Source: Ruegeria arenilitoris (GTDB taxonomy: Bacteria; Pseudomonadota; Alphaproteobacteria; Rhodobacterales; Rhodobacteraceae). From it: DNA of 64,000 bases. Each line of letters opens with the position of its first letter. Position 1 is the stretch's first letter. The notes below the pieces were generated by a model. It saw nothing but the letters and a program-made list of their open reading frames with translations. It was not told the origin of the DNA and ran no database searches. A program made the position numbers and the translations under genes. This document shows, in pieces, positions 43,752 through 54,111 of this stretch. The stretch covers positions 62,001-126,000 of the forward strand of contig NZ_WQHX01000008.1 in assembly GCF_013035425.1 (NCBI RefSeq). Reading direction: 5' to 3'.

Positions 43752-46469
43752 ATGCTGGGACTCGGAACGCTCGCCAAAAAGGTGTTCGGAACACCGAACG
43801 ACCGCAAGATCAAGGCGACCCGCCCCCTGATCGAAAAGATCAACGCGATGGAGCCAGAGTTTGAAAAACTGTCGGATGAAGGCCTGAAGGAAAAAACCGA
43901 AGAATTGCGTAAGCGCGCGCTGGGCGGCGAAAGCCTGGATGACCTGATGCCAGAGGCGTTCGCAAATGTGCGGGAGGGTGCGAAGCGAGCTTTGGGCCTG
44001 CGTGCATTTGATGTACAGTTGATGGGCGGCGCCTTCCTGCACCAAGGCAACATATCCGAGATGAAAACAGGTGAAGGCAAGACTCTGGTCGCTACTTTCC
44101 CTGCTTATCTGAACGCATTGACGGGTAAAGGTGTTCACGTTGTTACGGTAAACGAATACTTGGCCAAACGAGATGCCGAGTGGATGGGCAACGTATTCAA
44201 TGCCGTGGGCATGACAACTGGTGTAATTTGGTCCGGCCAACCCGACGACGAGAAGATGGCTGCTTATAATTGCGACGTCACCTATACCACCAACAACGAA
44301 CTGGGATTTGACTACCTTCGCGACAATATGAAGGCGGACCTGAACCAGGTTTACCAAAAGCACCACAACTTCGCGATCGTGGACGAAGTTGATTCGATCC
44401 TGATCGACGAGGCGCGAACACCTCTTATTATCTCAGGCCCCTCTCAGGATCGCTCGGACTTGTACACTGCAATCGATGCCGTGATCCCGACCCTTAACGA
44501 AGAACACTTTACACTGGACGAAAAGACCAGAAACGTGACGTTCACGGACGAAGGCAACGAATTTCTCGAGCAACAGCTGATCGCTGCAGGTCTGCTTCCC
44601 GAAGGTCACTCGCTCTACGACCCAGAAAGCACGACTGTAGTGCACCATGTCAATCAGGGACTGCGTGCGCACAAACTGTTCGTGCGAGATAAGGACTACA
44701 TCGTTCGGGATGGTAATGTCGTTTTGATTGATGAGTTCACTGGGCGCATGATGCCAGGGCGACGTCTGTCGGAAGGTTTGCACCAAGCCATCGAAGCCAA
44801 GGAAGGTGTTCAAATTCAACCTGAAAACGTGACCCTTGCAAGCGTGACGTTCCAAAATTACTTCCGCCTTTATGAAAAACTAAGCGGCATGACCGGGACC
44901 GCTTTGACCGAAGCTGAAGAGTTTGCCGAGATTTACGGTCTTGGCGTCGTCGAAGTACCCACGAACAAACCAATCGCACGCGAGGATCGCGACGACCAAG
45001 TCTATCGCACCGCTGCGGAAAAATACGACGCTATGATCCAGCAAACCAAAAAGGCCGCCGACAAAGGCCAACCGGTTTTGTTGGGTACGACATCCATCGA
45101 AAAGTCAGAACTGCTCAGCCAGCTGTTGACCAAAGAAGGTATCGAGCACAACGTCCTGAATGCTCGTCAACACGAGAAAGAAGCGCAAATCGTGGCAGAC
45201 GCTGGCCGTTTGGGTGCGGTTACCATCGCCACGAATATGGCTGGTCGAGGTACAGATATTCAACTAGGCGGAAATGTCGAGTTGAAGGTTTTGCAGGCCT
45301 TGGCTGAAAATCCCGAAGCTGATCCGGCCGAGCTGCGCGCTGCCGAAGAAGCGCGGCATGCTGAAGAAAAAGAAAAAGTACTGGACGCCGGGGGTCTGTA
45401 CGTCATGGCCTCAGAGCGTCATGAAAGTCGCCGCATCGACAACCAGCTGCGTGGCCGGTCAGGCCGGCAGGGCGATCCGGGTCGCACTGTTTTCTACCTG
45501 AGCCTCGAAGACGATCTGATGCGCATCTTTGGCTCGGAAAGACTGGACAAGGTGTTGACCACGTTGGGAATGAAAGAAGGTGAGGCGATTATCCACCCGT
45601 GGGTAAACAAGTCACTGGAACGCGCTCAGTCCAAGGTCGAAGGGCGAAACTTCGACATGCGCAAAAACGTCCTCAAGTTCGACGATGTCATGAACGATCA
45701 GCGCAAGGTAATATTTAGCCAAAGGCGCGAGATTATGTCCTCGGACGACCTGTCAGATATCGTTTCGGACATGCGCGAGCAGGTGATCGAAGACCTGATC
45801 GACGAATTTATGCCGCCAAAAACATATGCTGACCAATGGGATGTAGACGGTCTGTACGAAGCCGTTAAAGAAAAGCTGACCATCGATGCTCCGGTTCAGG
45901 ACTGGGCAGCCGAAGAAGGCGTGGACGACGAAGAAATACGCGAGCGTTTGGTCAAAGCAGCCGACGAAATGATGGCTCAGAAGGCAGTCGCCTTTGGTCC
46001 GGAAAACATGCGAAACATCGAAAAGCAGGTTCTGTTGCAGACAATTGACACCAAATGGCGAGAGCATCTGCTGACGTTGGAGCACCTGCGTTCAGTTGTT
46101 GCGTTCCGCGGCTACGCCCAGCGTGATCCGCTGAATGAGTACAAGAATGAGAGCTTCCAGCTTTTCGAGGGCATGCTTGACGGCCTGCGCGAAACCGTCA
46201 CACAGCAATTGTCGCGTGTTCGCCCTCTGACCGAAGAAGAACAGAAGGAAATGCTAGCGCAGATGGCAGCGCAACAGGCTCAGGCACAACAGGCGGTGGA
46301 TCAGGCGACAAATCGAGCCGAAGCAGTAGCAGAGGCCGAAGCTTCGGGTGATGCTTTGCCTGGATTTGTAGAAGACGATCCATCAACTTGGGGCAATCCG
46401 TCGCGTAACGACAAATGCCCCTGCGGATCTGGAAAGAAGTTTAAGCACTGTCATGGGCGCCTGACTTAA
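43752..46469 (+). CDS. secA: Preprotein translocase ATPase SecA
   Basis: ATG 43752 follows GGAG by five bases and gives the usual [12 protein letters not shown] start, preferred to GTG 43746; 905 residues. Visible: Walker [14 protein letters not shown]-like [13 protein letters not shown], the helicase block [15 protein letters not shown] and the C-terminal zinc/SecB-binding tail [14 protein letters not shown]. Full length for an alphaproteobacterial SecA. It drives post-translational export through SecYEG. Confidence 0.98.
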   Translation: MLGLGTLAKKVFGTPNDRKIKATRPLIEKINAMEPEFEKLSDEGLKEKTEELRKRALGGESLDDLMPEAFANVREGAKRALGLRAFDVQLMGGAFLHQGNISEMKTGEGKTLVATFPAYLNALTGKGVHVVTVNEYLAKRDAEWMGNVFNAVGMTTGVIWSGQPDDEKMAAYNCDVTYTTNNELGFDYLRDNMKADLNQVYQKHHNFAIVDEVDSILIDEARTPLIISGPSQDRSDLYTAIDAVIPTLNEEHFTLDEKTRNVTFTDEGNEFLEQQLIAAGLLPEGHSLYDPESTTVVHHVNQGLRAHKLFVRDKDYIVRDGNVVLIDEFTGRMMPGRRLSEGLHQAIEAKEGVQIQPENVTLASVTFQNYFRLYEKLSGMTGTALTEAEEFAEIYGLGVVEVPTNKPIAREDRDDQVYRTAAEKYDAMIQQTKKAADKGQPVLLGTTSIEKSELLSQLLTKEGIEHNVLNARQHEKEAQIVADAGRLGAVTIATNMAGRGTDIQLGGNVELKVLQALAENPEADPAELRAAEEARHAEEKEKVLDAGGLYVMASERHESRRIDNQLRGRSGRQGDPGRTVFYLSLEDDLMRIFGSERLDKVLTTLGMKEGEAIIHPWVNKSLERAQSKVEGRNFDMRKNVLKFDDVMNDQRKVIFSQRREIMSSDDLSDIVSDMREQVIEDLIDEFMPPKTYADQWDVDGLYEAVKEKLTIDAPVQDWAAEEGVDDEEIRERLVKAADEMMAQKAVAFGPENMRNIEKQVLLQTIDTKWREHLLTLEHLRSVVAFRGYAQRDPLNEYKNESFQLFEGMLDGLRETVTQQLSRVRPLTEEEQKEMLAQMAAQQAQAQQAVDQATNRAEAVAEAEASGDALPGFVEDDPSTWGNPSRNDKCPCGSGKKFKHCHGRLT

Positions 46470-46569
46470 ACCAGCCCAATTCCGGACACAATGACTCCGC
46501 CGCACGGCCACATATAAGCCGTGATTGTTAAAGAGAGTCAGAGTCGCTCCGGTTATTGGGGATGGTGAA

Positions 46570-47490
46570 TTGTTTGTTGTAAGAAACTACGTGACCATGG
46601 GTGGCACTGTGGCATGCGCCCTGGCAATTGGTTATCTGATGCAGAATGGTTCTGCAGGACGGGCCGACCAAGTCGAAGCTGTTGGTGAACTAACGGAATC
46701 TGATCAAGCTTCGGTGCTGGCCGGACTTGAAAGAATTACTTTAACGTCTTCTCCGACGCCGTCTCATAGTCCAACTTTGGCGTTCGGGCCTCAAAGGGGC
46801 TTGCAGCGTGCGCAACCTGTTCCACAAACGAATTGTTCCCTGAATGCTCGAGCGACGGCAGCACCTGACGCCTCGGCACGTTTGACGTTAAAAGCTCCGT
46901 GCCATCAGAACGAGCAAGTCCAGATCCTTCACAGCGGCCTTACTTTTACTGCGTCCACCGATGCTAACGGCACACTGAAACTGACTGTTCCAGCTCTCTC
47001 TGAATATGCGATTTTCCTGATCTCTTTTGGCGATGACAAAGGTACAGTTGCAACGACGCATGTTCCCGATATTGAGGCATTTGAACGTGTGGCTTTGCAG
47101 TGGCAAGGCGAGACCGAACTACAACTACACGCGCTGGAGTTTGGCGCAAGTTATGGGGACGACGGCCACGTTTGGGCAAGTTCGGAATCCAATGGTACAG
47201 GTTCGGTAATTCATTTAGGTCAACCTGAAAATTCAGGGACGCGCCAGGCCCAGATTTATTCTTACCCCAACGGACCCGAAACGCCGACAGGCGAAATAGC
47301 ACTGAGTCTGGAAGCAGAAGTAACCGAAGCCAATTGCGGTAGCGCGTTGAACGTGCAGACGCTGGAGCTTCGGGGCGACCGGCGCCTGCGATCCCGAGAC
47401 CTAACAGTGACACTGCCTGACTGTTCAACTTCAGAGGACTTTCTGGTGTTGAATAATCTGCTTCAAGACCTGACAATCGCCGCAAAGTAA
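46570..47490 (+). CDS. Membrane-anchored secreted protein of unknown function downstream of secA
   Basis: The open frame starts at TTG 46525; TTG 46570, after GGGGATGG, gives a better N-terminus (FVVRNYVTMGG), 306 residues, though ATG 46597 is also possible. One hydrophobic segment at the N-terminus (GGTVACALAIGYLMQ) is followed by a secreted, beta-rich region with four or more cysteines (TNCSLNARA, LKAPCHQNE, EANCGSA, TLPDCSTS) that could form disulfides. No known domain recognised. It precedes the PstS/OmpA fusion by 24 bp, so the pair is probably co-transcribed and works at the cell envelope. Confidence 0.72.
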   Translation: MFVVRNYVTMGGTVACALAIGYLMQNGSAGRADQVEAVGELTESDQASVLAGLERITLTSSPTPSHSPTLAFGPQRGLQRAQPVPQTNCSLNARATAAPDASARLTLKAPCHQNEQVQILHSGLTFTASTDANGTLKLTVPALSEYAIFLISFGDDKGTVATTHVPDIEAFERVALQWQGETELQLHALEFGASYGDDGHVWASSESNGTGSVIHLGQPENSGTRQAQIYSYPNGPETPTGEIALSLEAEVTEANCGSALNVQTLELRGDRRLRSRDLTVTLPDCSTSEDFLVLNNLLQDLTIAAK

Positions 47491-47514
47491 GGGCAGTCAG
47501 GTCAACGGGCAAAA

Positions 47515-49071
47515 ATGGCAATTTTTCGTGCGGCGATTATTGCGCTGATCGGCGTAGTCGCCGCAACCAGCACACTCGCTCAAGACATCACTCTGACTTC
47601 GCATGACGGCAAGGTCGAAGTAGTCGGAACTCTTTTGGGTTACGACGGTGAGTTCTATCGATTGGAAACCCAGTTTGGCGAACTGACGATCGATGGCTCT
47701 GGCGTGACCTGTGATGGCCCAGCGTGTCCAAATTTGATCGACTACGTTGCTGAAATTCGGTTCTCCGGTTCTTCCGTAATGGCGGAAGCACTTTTGCCAG
47801 CATTGTTAAAGGACTTTGCACAACGAGAAAACCTGACCGTCAGCCGCCAAGAAGTAGACGGTCGGGAAACTATTTATGGTCTGCTTCAATCCGATCGCAA
47901 GGCGGCGTTGGCCAAATTTTTTATCCGCTCAACAGATACAGGCGGCGGATTTGAAGACCTCGTCAACAACAAGGCAGATGTTGTTCTTGCTCAGCGAGAG
48001 GTTCGACAATCTGAGATGGATGCGGCCAAGGCAGCTGGCCTGGGTGATCTTTCCCATCCAGTACGGTCACGTGTTTTGGCGCTGGACGCCATTGTGCCAA
48101 TGGTTTCCTCAGACAATCCCGTGCAAAATATTTCGCTATCAGATCTGGTGCGCGTTTTTGCTGGCGATATTGCGAACTGGTCAGAGTTAGGGGGGCCAGA
48201 CGCTCCGATTTCTTTGCACTTACCTCCAAATGGTTCGGGACTTGCACAAGCCGTTGACGATCAGTTGCTATTCCCGTCAAAAACAACACTTTCCGATGAT
48301 GTCATTAGGCACACTCAAATTCGTAAGTTGACCCAAACCGTCGTCAATGACCCATTTTCTATCGCGATCGGCAGTCTTGCGGAAATCGGGGATGCACGCG
48401 CCCTGGCACTGTCAGGAGGATGCGGGCATGAAATTACCGCCACACGCAAATCGGTGAAGACCGAAGATTACCCACTGACCGCGCCTATGTTCTTGTATCT
48501 TCCGCAATATCGCCTGCCTCGAATTACCCGACAGTTTTTAGCTTATACGCAAACTCCTGCGGCCCAAGTCGTGATCCGCAAAGCAGGGCTGGTCGATCAG
48601 GAACCAGAAACAATACGCATAGGGCTGCAGGGCGATCGCCTTGCAAATTCGATTGCTTCTGGCGGAGCCGAAGTTGGTCTTGATGAACTGCAACGCATGA
48701 TTGAAGTCTTACGCCCAATGTCCAGGCTGACTCTTTCATTTCGATTTGAGACCGGATCCTCGCGCCCGGATGCTCAATCCCGATCTAACATATTACAACT
48801 GGCGCAGGCTCTCGAGGGAGGCGTGTTCGATGCACGCAAACTGACTTTTGTTGGTTTCAGCGACGGCGAGGGACCAGCTTCTTCGAATGCACAAATAGCG
48901 AAACTCAGGGCAAACACCGTTAGAAATGCTGTTCTGGCTGCGGTTGAAACAGCAATTCCAGACAGTACCGAACTAACCACCGTAGGGTTCGGCGAAGCAA
49001 TGCCTATGGCCTGTGACGACACCGAATGGGGGAAAAAGATCAATCGCAGGGTCGAAATCTGGATCCAATAG
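47515..49071 (+). CDS. PstS-like periplasmic binding domain fused to OmpA C-terminal domain
   Basis: 518 residues. Signal peptide at residues 1-22 (IIALIGVVAATSTLA), then a short domain with CDGPACPN, a PstS-type binding domain (IRFSGSSVMAEALLPALL; VFAGDIANWSELGG), and an OmpA-like peptidoglycan-binding domain from about residue 405 (LTLSFRFETGSSRPDAQS, ARKLTFVGFSDGEG, NRRVEIWIQ). The binding domain resembles phosphate-binding proteins, but the fusion would anchor it to peptidoglycan rather than feed an importer. A ligand-sensing or envelope role is suggested. Confidence 0.87.
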   Translation: MAIFRAAIIALIGVVAATSTLAQDITLTSHDGKVEVVGTLLGYDGEFYRLETQFGELTIDGSGVTCDGPACPNLIDYVAEIRFSGSSVMAEALLPALLKDFAQRENLTVSRQEVDGRETIYGLLQSDRKAALAKFFIRSTDTGGGFEDLVNNKADVVLAQREVRQSEMDAAKAAGLGDLSHPVRSRVLALDAIVPMVSSDNPVQNISLSDLVRVFAGDIANWSELGGPDAPISLHLPPNGSGLAQAVDDQLLFPSKTTLSDDVIRHTQIRKLTQTVVNDPFSIAIGSLAEIGDARALALSGGCGHEITATRKSVKTEDYPLTAPMFLYLPQYRLPRITRQFLAYTQTPAAQVVIRKAGLVDQEPETIRIGLQGDRLANSIASGGAEVGLDELQRMIEVLRPMSRLTLSFRFETGSSRPDAQSRSNILQLAQALEGGVFDARKLTFVGFSDGEGPASSNAQIAKLRANTVRNAVLAAVETAIPDSTELTTVGFGEAMPMACDDTEWGKKINRRVEIWIQ

Positions 49072-49074
49072 ACC

Positions 49075-49830
49075 TTACAAATATCCTTTGGCCCGAAAAC
49101 TCAGCTCAGTCGATTTTCCGATTATCAAATGATCATGCAGTGTAAGACCTAGCGCCAAGCATGCGTCCTGAATTCGGTTTGTCATTTCGATATCAGATTG
49201 CGACGGCGTCGGATCACCTGACGGATGGTTATGAACCAGAATCAATGCTGAGGCGTTTAGCTCGAGCGCGCGTTTGGCAACCTCGCGCGGATAAACCGGT
49301 ACGTGGTCAACTGTGCCCTTTGCTTGTTCCTCATCAGCGATCAGGACATTTTTTCGGTCCAAAAAGAAGACGCGAAATTGTTCTGTCTCTCGATGGGCCA
49401 TCGTTGTGTGGCAATAGTCTAGCAAGGCGTCCCATCCGGAAATCACATGCCTCTGAATAACGCGCGCGCGCGCCATTCGATGCGCGCAAGCCTCGAGTAA
49501 TTTCAGGTCGGTGATCACCGTGTCGCCTACGCCTTTCACCTTTCGCAACCGTTCTTCTGGTGCCGTTAAAACACGGTTGAAGTCACCGAAAGTGTCCATC
49601 AAAACCCGCGCCAACGGCTTAACGTCCTGCCGTGGAATCGAACGGAACAGTACAAGTTCCAGCAATTCATAGTCCGGCATAGCGGCCGAACCGCCTGACA
49701 TGAACCGTTCGCGCAGCCTTTTGCGGTGATCCTTGATGTAAGATGGCAACTTACCAGAAGGCAGCGGCTGTACCGGGGCTTCGTCAATTTCAAATAGCGT
49801 CGGTGCTTCAGCAAAGGCGTCCTGTGTCAT
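49075..49830 (-). CDS. radC: RadC family JAMM/MPN+ protein
   Basis: The frame continues upstream to 50124 but overlaps the ABC permease gene there; ATG 49830 gives the expected 251 residues. N-terminal helix-hairpin-helix region (VKGVGDTVITDLKLLE) and the JAMM metal site HNHPSGDPTPSQSD are present. Named for DNA repair, but the family's role is unclear. It follows the ABC permease gene by 35 bp on the same strand. Confidence 0.92.
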   Translation of the reverse strand: MTQDAFAEAPTLFEIDEAPVQPLPSGKLPSYIKDHRKRLRERFMSGGSAAMPDYELLELVLFRSIPRQDVKPLARVLMDTFGDFNRVLTAPEERLRKVKGVGDTVITDLKLLEACAHRMARARVIQRHVISGWDALLDYCHTTMAHRETEQFRVFFLDRKNVLIADEEQAKGTVDHVPVYPREVAKRALELNASALILVHNHPSGDPTPSQSDIEMTNRIQDACLALGLTLHDHLIIGKSTELSFRAKGYL

Positions 49831-49865
49831 GTTTGAAATTTGCGGCAGAATCAGTTTCTGAAAGG

Positions 49866-50600
49866 TTAACGGCTTTCGCCTATCAGTCGAGCCGTCGCGT
49901 GGTGAGCGATCAAATGCAAGGTGATCGAAAATACACCAAGTGTAAGCATCGCTGCGAACATCAGGTCGGTCTTGGCGCGACCGTTTGCAAGCAGCATCAG
50001 ATAGCCCAAACCCTGTGCCGACCCAACCCATTCGCCAATAACTGCCCCAATCGGGGCATAAATTGCCGCCAGACGCAGCCCCGTGGCCAGCGAAGGTAAA
50101 GCTGCAGGAATTCGGATGTGCCAAAGCACCGCCTTGGGGCCAATTTGCATAACGCGAGCCAGATCAAGGTAACCGGACGGAGTCCTCATTAACCCGTCGA
50201 AGAATGACGAAGTAATTGGAAAGTAAATGATAAGAACCGCCATCGCCACTTTGGACCAAAGTCCGTAACCCAGCCAAAGGGTCAACAGAGGGGCAAGAAC
50301 AAAAACCGGCAGAGATTGACTAAAGACCAGTACGGGCTGAACCAACATCCGGGCAATACGCGAACTGGCAAGTTGTAGCGCGGTGGCGACGCCCAGGGCG
50401 GTACCGCAGAGCAGAGCGACAACAACCTCGACCGCTGTTGCCCATGCGTGCTCGGCGATCAGCCAGCGGTTCTGCCACCAAGTATCGGCGACCCGTACCG
50501 GACCCGGCAAGATAAATTTGGGCAGCCCAGTCAGTTCGACAAAGGCCTGCCAAACCGCAAGCCCGAATAGAACGGCGAAAAAACCGGAAAGATATTTCAA
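49866..50600 (-). CDS. ABC transporter permease, ThiX-like (thiamine precursor uptake)
   Basis: 244 residues from TTG 50600, overlapping the ATPase stop by four bases, with AAGGAT upstream. Six predicted membrane segments and the EAA loop DLARVMQIGPKAVLWHIRIP of the SsuC/ThiX type. It is the last gene of the thiamine operon, so import of a pyrimidine precursor such as HMP or formyl-aminopyrimidine is likely. The binding protein is not in the window. Confidence 0.82.
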   Translation of the reverse strand: MKYLSGFFAVLFGLAVWQAFVELTGLPKFILPGPVRVADTWWQNRWLIAEHAWATAVEVVVALLCGTALGVATALQLASSRIARMLVQPVLVFSQSLPVFVLAPLLTLWLGYGLWSKVAMAVLIIYFPITSSFFDGLMRTPSGYLDLARVMQIGPKAVLWHIRIPAALPSLATGLRLAAIYAPIGAVIGEWVGSAQGLGYLMLLANGRAKTDLMFAAMLTLGVFSITLHLIAHHATARLIGESR

Positions 50601-51325
50601 GCCGCATCCTTCCGTAGCAGGCGCAGCAATGCTCCTTGAACTTCCAGCGTTGAAAGATCATCAACGTTCCGCGGCGGCAATGTATTCGGTGGCTGAAACC
50701 GTATTAGACGTTGTTCCGTCATGACCGTGATCGAATGTCCAAGCCGGGAAGCCTCGCCAGGGTCATGAGTTACAAGCAACACTGTGCGGCCCTGCAGGGC
50801 CTCGCTCGCCAAGTCCTGCATATCTGCGCGGGTGCGTGCATCAAGTGCTGAAAATGGCTCGTCCAATAAAACGAAGGGGCAGTCCTCCATCAAAGTGCGA
50901 GCTAGGGCAACACGTTGACGCTGACCACCAGACAAAGCACCGGGTTTTTTGTTCCGGTGGTCTTGTAGACCCATCCGCTTGATCAGGTGATCCTGACGGT
51001 CAGAATCTGGTTTTTCACCCCGCAAGCGCGCGCCCAAGGACACGTTTTGAGTCACGGTCGCCCAAGGTAGCAGCAGGTCATTCTGGGCCATGTAGGCGAC
51101 TCGACCAGAAATTGGCTGCTCATCGCCTGCTGTGATTTGTCCGGAAAATTTCGCTTTGGTTGCAAGTCCCGCGATCAGGCGCAGAACGGTGGTCTTGCCC
51201 ACTCCTGACGCTCCCAGAAGGCAATTCCATTGCCCGGCAGCCAGAGTCAGATTCAAGGTACCGAACAAAGGAGCACCACGGATTTTCGCCGCACCACTGA
51301 TTGTCAGAGAAGGCGCCTTCGTCAC
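50597..51325 (-). CDS. ABC transporter ATP-binding protein, ThiZ-like
   Basis: The frame is open to 51556, but GTG 51325 begins the expected TKAPSLTISGAAKIRG N-terminus (242 residues); ATG 51346 is an alternative. Walker A LGASGVGKTTVL, signature LSGGQRQRVALARTL, Walker B FVLLDEPFSALDARTR and switch His VTHDPGEA are intact. It pairs with the permease at 49866 by a stop/start overlap. A 269-bp gap separates it from the ThiF-like gene, so it may have its own promoter. Confidence 0.83.
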   Translation of the reverse strand: MTKAPSLTISGAAKIRGAPLFGTLNLTLAAGQWNCLLGASGVGKTTVLRLIAGLATKAKFSGQITAGDEQPISGRVAYMAQNDLLLPWATVTQNVSLGARLRGEKPDSDRQDHLIKRMGLQDHRNKKPGALSGGQRQRVALARTLMEDCPFVLLDEPFSALDARTRADMQDLASEALQGRTVLLVTHDPGEASRLGHSITVMTEQRLIRFQPPNTLPPRNVDDLSTLEVQGALLRLLRKDAA

Positions 51326-51594
51326 AGCTTTGCGTCCAAATGGCATTTGCGTGTACGCGGCTTCAATGCATTTCCTGTTGGCAAGTTTGCCGATATCGGA
51401 ATAACCAACAACCCCACACACGTTGTTAAATTGGGCGTTGGAATGGGCCAAACTCTGAAAAACACACCTATGGAACGCAAAACCGTCGCGAAAAATTTCG
51501 AAAACGATACACGGCGACGATTTTGCTTGCTCATTTAATTGCTCGTGTTCGGTCATTTGTGATTTTGGTTGTCATTTCCAGTATTGCCCTTTGC

Positions 51595-52560
51595 TCACAA
51601 AGCCGAAGCTGCGGCCAGAACGATCTCAGCTGACCAAATTGATTGAACCGACTCTGCAGCACGCCAAGCACGCAGACCCGTCGCGCAGCACAAAACCAGT
51701 CTTTGGCCTTGTTTAGGGGCTAATTTCTGAAGCTCACCGACAGAGATTCGTGCTGCGGACGGATGAATCGGCACTGGTGCCTCAAGTGTGTCGCGCAATT
51801 CGATAATTTGATCGCGCTCGGACATTTGATTGGCTGAGACAAATGAGAAATACCGCTCAGGTTCAGGCGCATCGTCAAAACGAAATACTGTGCTGCGGCC
51901 GGTCCGGGCATCAAACTGTACTAACTGTCCCAACGGCGAAGGGTCAAAACTAAGAAGTTTATTCAGAGCCATTTGCGCCTGCATGGCCCCAATCATGCTT
52001 ACGACCGGACCCAACACACCCACTGTCGCGCAGCTCGCCAAGGTATCAGGAGCATCTGGGAAAAGCGCTCGCAGAGACGGAGAGCCACCACAAAACCCGC
52101 CAACGTAACCGGACAGACCAAGGGCCGAGGCACTGATAAGCGGCTTTTTTAGCGTAAAACACACATCAGACAGCGTGTAACTAGCAGCGTAGCTGTCCGC
52201 ACAATCCAAAACAACATCGGAGTCAGCAACCAATTCTGGCGCAATGTACGGTGTTAGAGCCTGTTCCAGAACGTTGGTTGTGATTTCACTGTTTATCGCA
52301 CGGCATCGTTCTGCCGCGACTTGTGCCTTGGGTCGCCCGCAATCGGTTTCGCTGAACAACGTTTGGCGATGCAAGTTCGATAGTGCCACAACATCGCCAT
52401 CAACGATTGTCAGATGTCCTAATCCGGCCCCTGCGAGCAGTTGCAAGACTGGCGCGGCCAACCCGCCAGCACCCACAATCAAAACACGGGCTTCGGACAA
52501 ACATTTTTGTCCATGCGCGCCCACTTCCGGCAGTATTGTTTGACGCTGGTACCGGTTCAC
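51595..52560 (-). CDS. ThiF/MoeB-like adenylyltransferase with C-terminal rhodanese domain
   Basis: 321 residues from GTG 52560, overlapping thiE by four bases. Residues about 1-245 form the E1-like adenylating domain (VGAGGLAAPVLQLLAGAG, SNLHRQTLF, catalytic-type Cys in LASCATVGVLGP). Residues about 250-320 look like a compact rhodanese domain (IIELRDTLEAPVPIH; active loop CCATGLR). The two Cys-x-x-Cys zinc pairs usual in MoeB/ThiF are missing: the first site reads GGSPSLRALFP. In thiamine synthesis it would adenylate ThiS and the rhodanese part could deliver sulfur. Confidence 0.85.
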   Translation of the reverse strand: MNRYQRQTILPEVGAHGQKCLSEARVLIVGAGGLAAPVLQLLAGAGLGHLTIVDGDVVALSNLHRQTLFSETDCGRPKAQVAAERCRAINSEITTNVLEQALTPYIAPELVADSDVVLDCADSYAASYTLSDVCFTLKKPLISASALGLSGYVGGFCGGSPSLRALFPDAPDTLASCATVGVLGPVVSMIGAMQAQMALNKLLSFDPSPLGQLVQFDARTGRSTVFRFDDAPEPERYFSFVSANQMSERDQIIELRDTLEAPVPIHPSAARISVGELQKLAPKQGQRLVLCCATGLRAWRAAESVQSIWSAEIVLAAASAL

Positions 52561-53153
52561 CTAGTCGCCTCAATCCATTGGATTAAACGTGACTCAGGAT
52601 TCGAGTTCAGCGTTATGTCTGTCACCGCCGAAACAACATCCGCACCGGCGGCCAAGACCCCTGGCGCGCGTTCAACGCTCATGCCGCCTATCCCAACCAA
52701 TGGGATACTGCCAACTCGTGACTTCCATTCTGTTACACGCGGCAGACCTTGTTGGCGCCACTTCATCTTCTTGAGAACCGTCGGATAAATCGGACCAAAT
52801 GCCACATAGTCGGGGTTTATTGCCAAAGCTCTTTCAAGCTCTAGATCGTCATGGGTCGATACGCCGAGTTTTAAGCCGGCCTTCTTGATCGCCGCAAGAT
52901 CGGCCCCGTCCAAATCCTGCTGTCCAAGATGAACCCAATCGCACCCCGCATCGATCGCTTCTTGCCAGTAGTCGTTAATCACCAGAACAGCGCCTTGGCT
53001 CTGGCAAAGTTCGCGTGAAATCGCGATTTCTTCGCAGACCTTGCTTTTTGGCTGGTTTTTGATGCGAAGCTGAACAAGCTTTATCCCGAAAGGCAGCATT
53101 CTACGCAACCAATCCGAGTTATCGAATATCGGGTAAAACCGGGCCAAATTCAT
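52557..53153 (-). CDS. thiE: Thiamine phosphate synthase
   Basis: 198 residues from ATG 53153, overlapping the thiG stop by four bases. The barrel shows [27 protein letters not shown], in pieces VINDYW and VHLGQQDL, then [17 protein letters not shown] and GIGGMS, all features of ThiE. It joins HMP-PP and thiazole phosphate. The short length is normal for the alphaproteobacterial form. Confidence 0.92.
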   Translation of the reverse strand: MNLARFYPIFDNSDWLRRMLPFGIKLVQLRIKNQPKSKVCEEIAISRELCQSQGAVLVINDYWQEAIDAGCDWVHLGQQDLDGADLAAIKKAGLKLGVSTHDDLELERALAINPDYVAFGPIYPTVLKKMKWRQQGLPRVTEWKSRVGSIPLVGIGGMSVERAPGVLAAGADVVSAVTDITLNSNPESRLIQWIEATR

Positions 53154-53914
53154 GTTAAAAAGGCCTTCCCGATAACCGGCGTGGACGGTTCTGCCATGTC
53201 GCGAGCTTCAATGGGATCAGCCCGATGGGCTTTCGTCCCCGCCTCAATTGCCTGCGCCATAGCTCGTGCCATTTCCACTGGATCACCCGCATGGGCTACT
53301 GCGGTGTTCATCAGCACAGCATCAAAGCCCAGTTCCATCGCATGAGCCGCATGGCTAGGCAAGCCTATCCCCGCGTCTATCACCATTGGGACATCCGGAA
53401 ATTCTGCACGCATGGCCCGTAAAGCATATTCATTGTTCAGCCCAAGGCCTGATCCAATTGGCGCGCCCCAGGGCATCAATATTTCGCAGCCTGCATCCAA
53501 AAGCTTTTCGCCAACAATCAGATCCTCCGTTGTGTAGGGAAAGACTTGAAACCCATCGGCGGCCAATATGCGTGCGGCTTCGACCAGCTGAAAAACATCT
53601 GGCTGCAGACTATCTGCATGACCAATGACTTCCAGCTTGATCCAGTTGGTATCAAAAACTTCTCGCGCCATGTGTGCTGTAGTCACGGCCTCTTTAACCG
53701 TGTGACATCCAGCTGTATTGGGCAGGATCAGCACGCCCAGGTCCTGGATCATCCGCCAGAAAGTTTCCCCGGCACCTGACTCACGACGCAGAGACACCGT
53801 CGCGACACTCGCCTTGCTGGCACGAAACGCCTGCGCAAGGACTGCCGGGCTTGGGTATTGAGCCGTACCCAGCATCATTCGGCTGGGCAACTGCGTCCCG
53901 TAAAAAGGTTTCAC
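53150..53914 (-). CDS. thiG: Thiazole synthase
   Basis: 254 residues from GTG 53914. ThiG signatures: the Schiff-base lysine region [30 protein letters not shown] in pieces, [32 protein letters not shown] and [10 protein letters not shown]. It builds the thiazole ring from deoxyxylulose phosphate, dehydroglycine and ThiS-thiocarboxylate. It starts two bases after thiS. Confidence 0.95.
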   Translation of the reverse strand: MKPFYGTQLPSRMMLGTAQYPSPAVLAQAFRASKASVATVSLRRESGAGETFWRMIQDLGVLILPNTAGCHTVKEAVTTAHMAREVFDTNWIKLEVIGHADSLQPDVFQLVEAARILAADGFQVFPYTTEDLIVGEKLLDAGCEILMPWGAPIGSGLGLNNEYALRAMRAEFPDVPMVIDAGIGLPSHAAHAMELGFDAVLMNTAVAHAGDPVEMARAMAQAIEAGTKAHRADPIEARDMAEPSTPVIGKAFLT

Positions 53915-53916
53915 AA

Positions 53917-54111
53917 TTAGCCTCCCTGCATCGGCGAAAGAACTTCGACGCGGTCTCCGTCCCTTAGCTGATGACCCGCGCGCATGACTGATGGCACAAA
54001 TTCTTCGTTTACCGCGGTAGCGACGCGACTGTTTAGCCCGCGCTCCACCAGAACTTCTGCGAGATTCATTGCCTGAACTTCACAAAGCTCACCATTAAGA
54101 ACTATCTTCAT
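53917..54111 (-). CDS. thiS: Sulfur carrier protein ThiS
   Basis: The frame extends to 54303, but ATG 54111 gives the 64-residue ubiquitin-like protein ([16 protein letters not shown]) ending in the required Gly-Gly (SPMQGG). GAGATGG lies upstream and the start overlaps the end of thiO by 17 bases. The C-terminal glycine is adenylated and thiocarboxylated to carry sulfur to ThiG. Confidence 0.93.
   Translation of the reverse strand: MKIVLNGELCEVQAMNLAEVLVERGLNSRVATAVNEEFVPSVMRAGHQLRDGDRVEVLSPMQGG

Noticed and set aside
46503..46523. Hairpin after secA (CACGGC with GCCGTG)
   Set aside because: Only 6 bp with a 9-base loop and no T run, so it is not convincing as a terminator.
49831..50124. 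N-terminal extension of RadC over the ABC permease gene
   Set aside because: The extra 98 residues do not resemble RadC and overlap the permease coding region; ATG 49830 gives the normal length.
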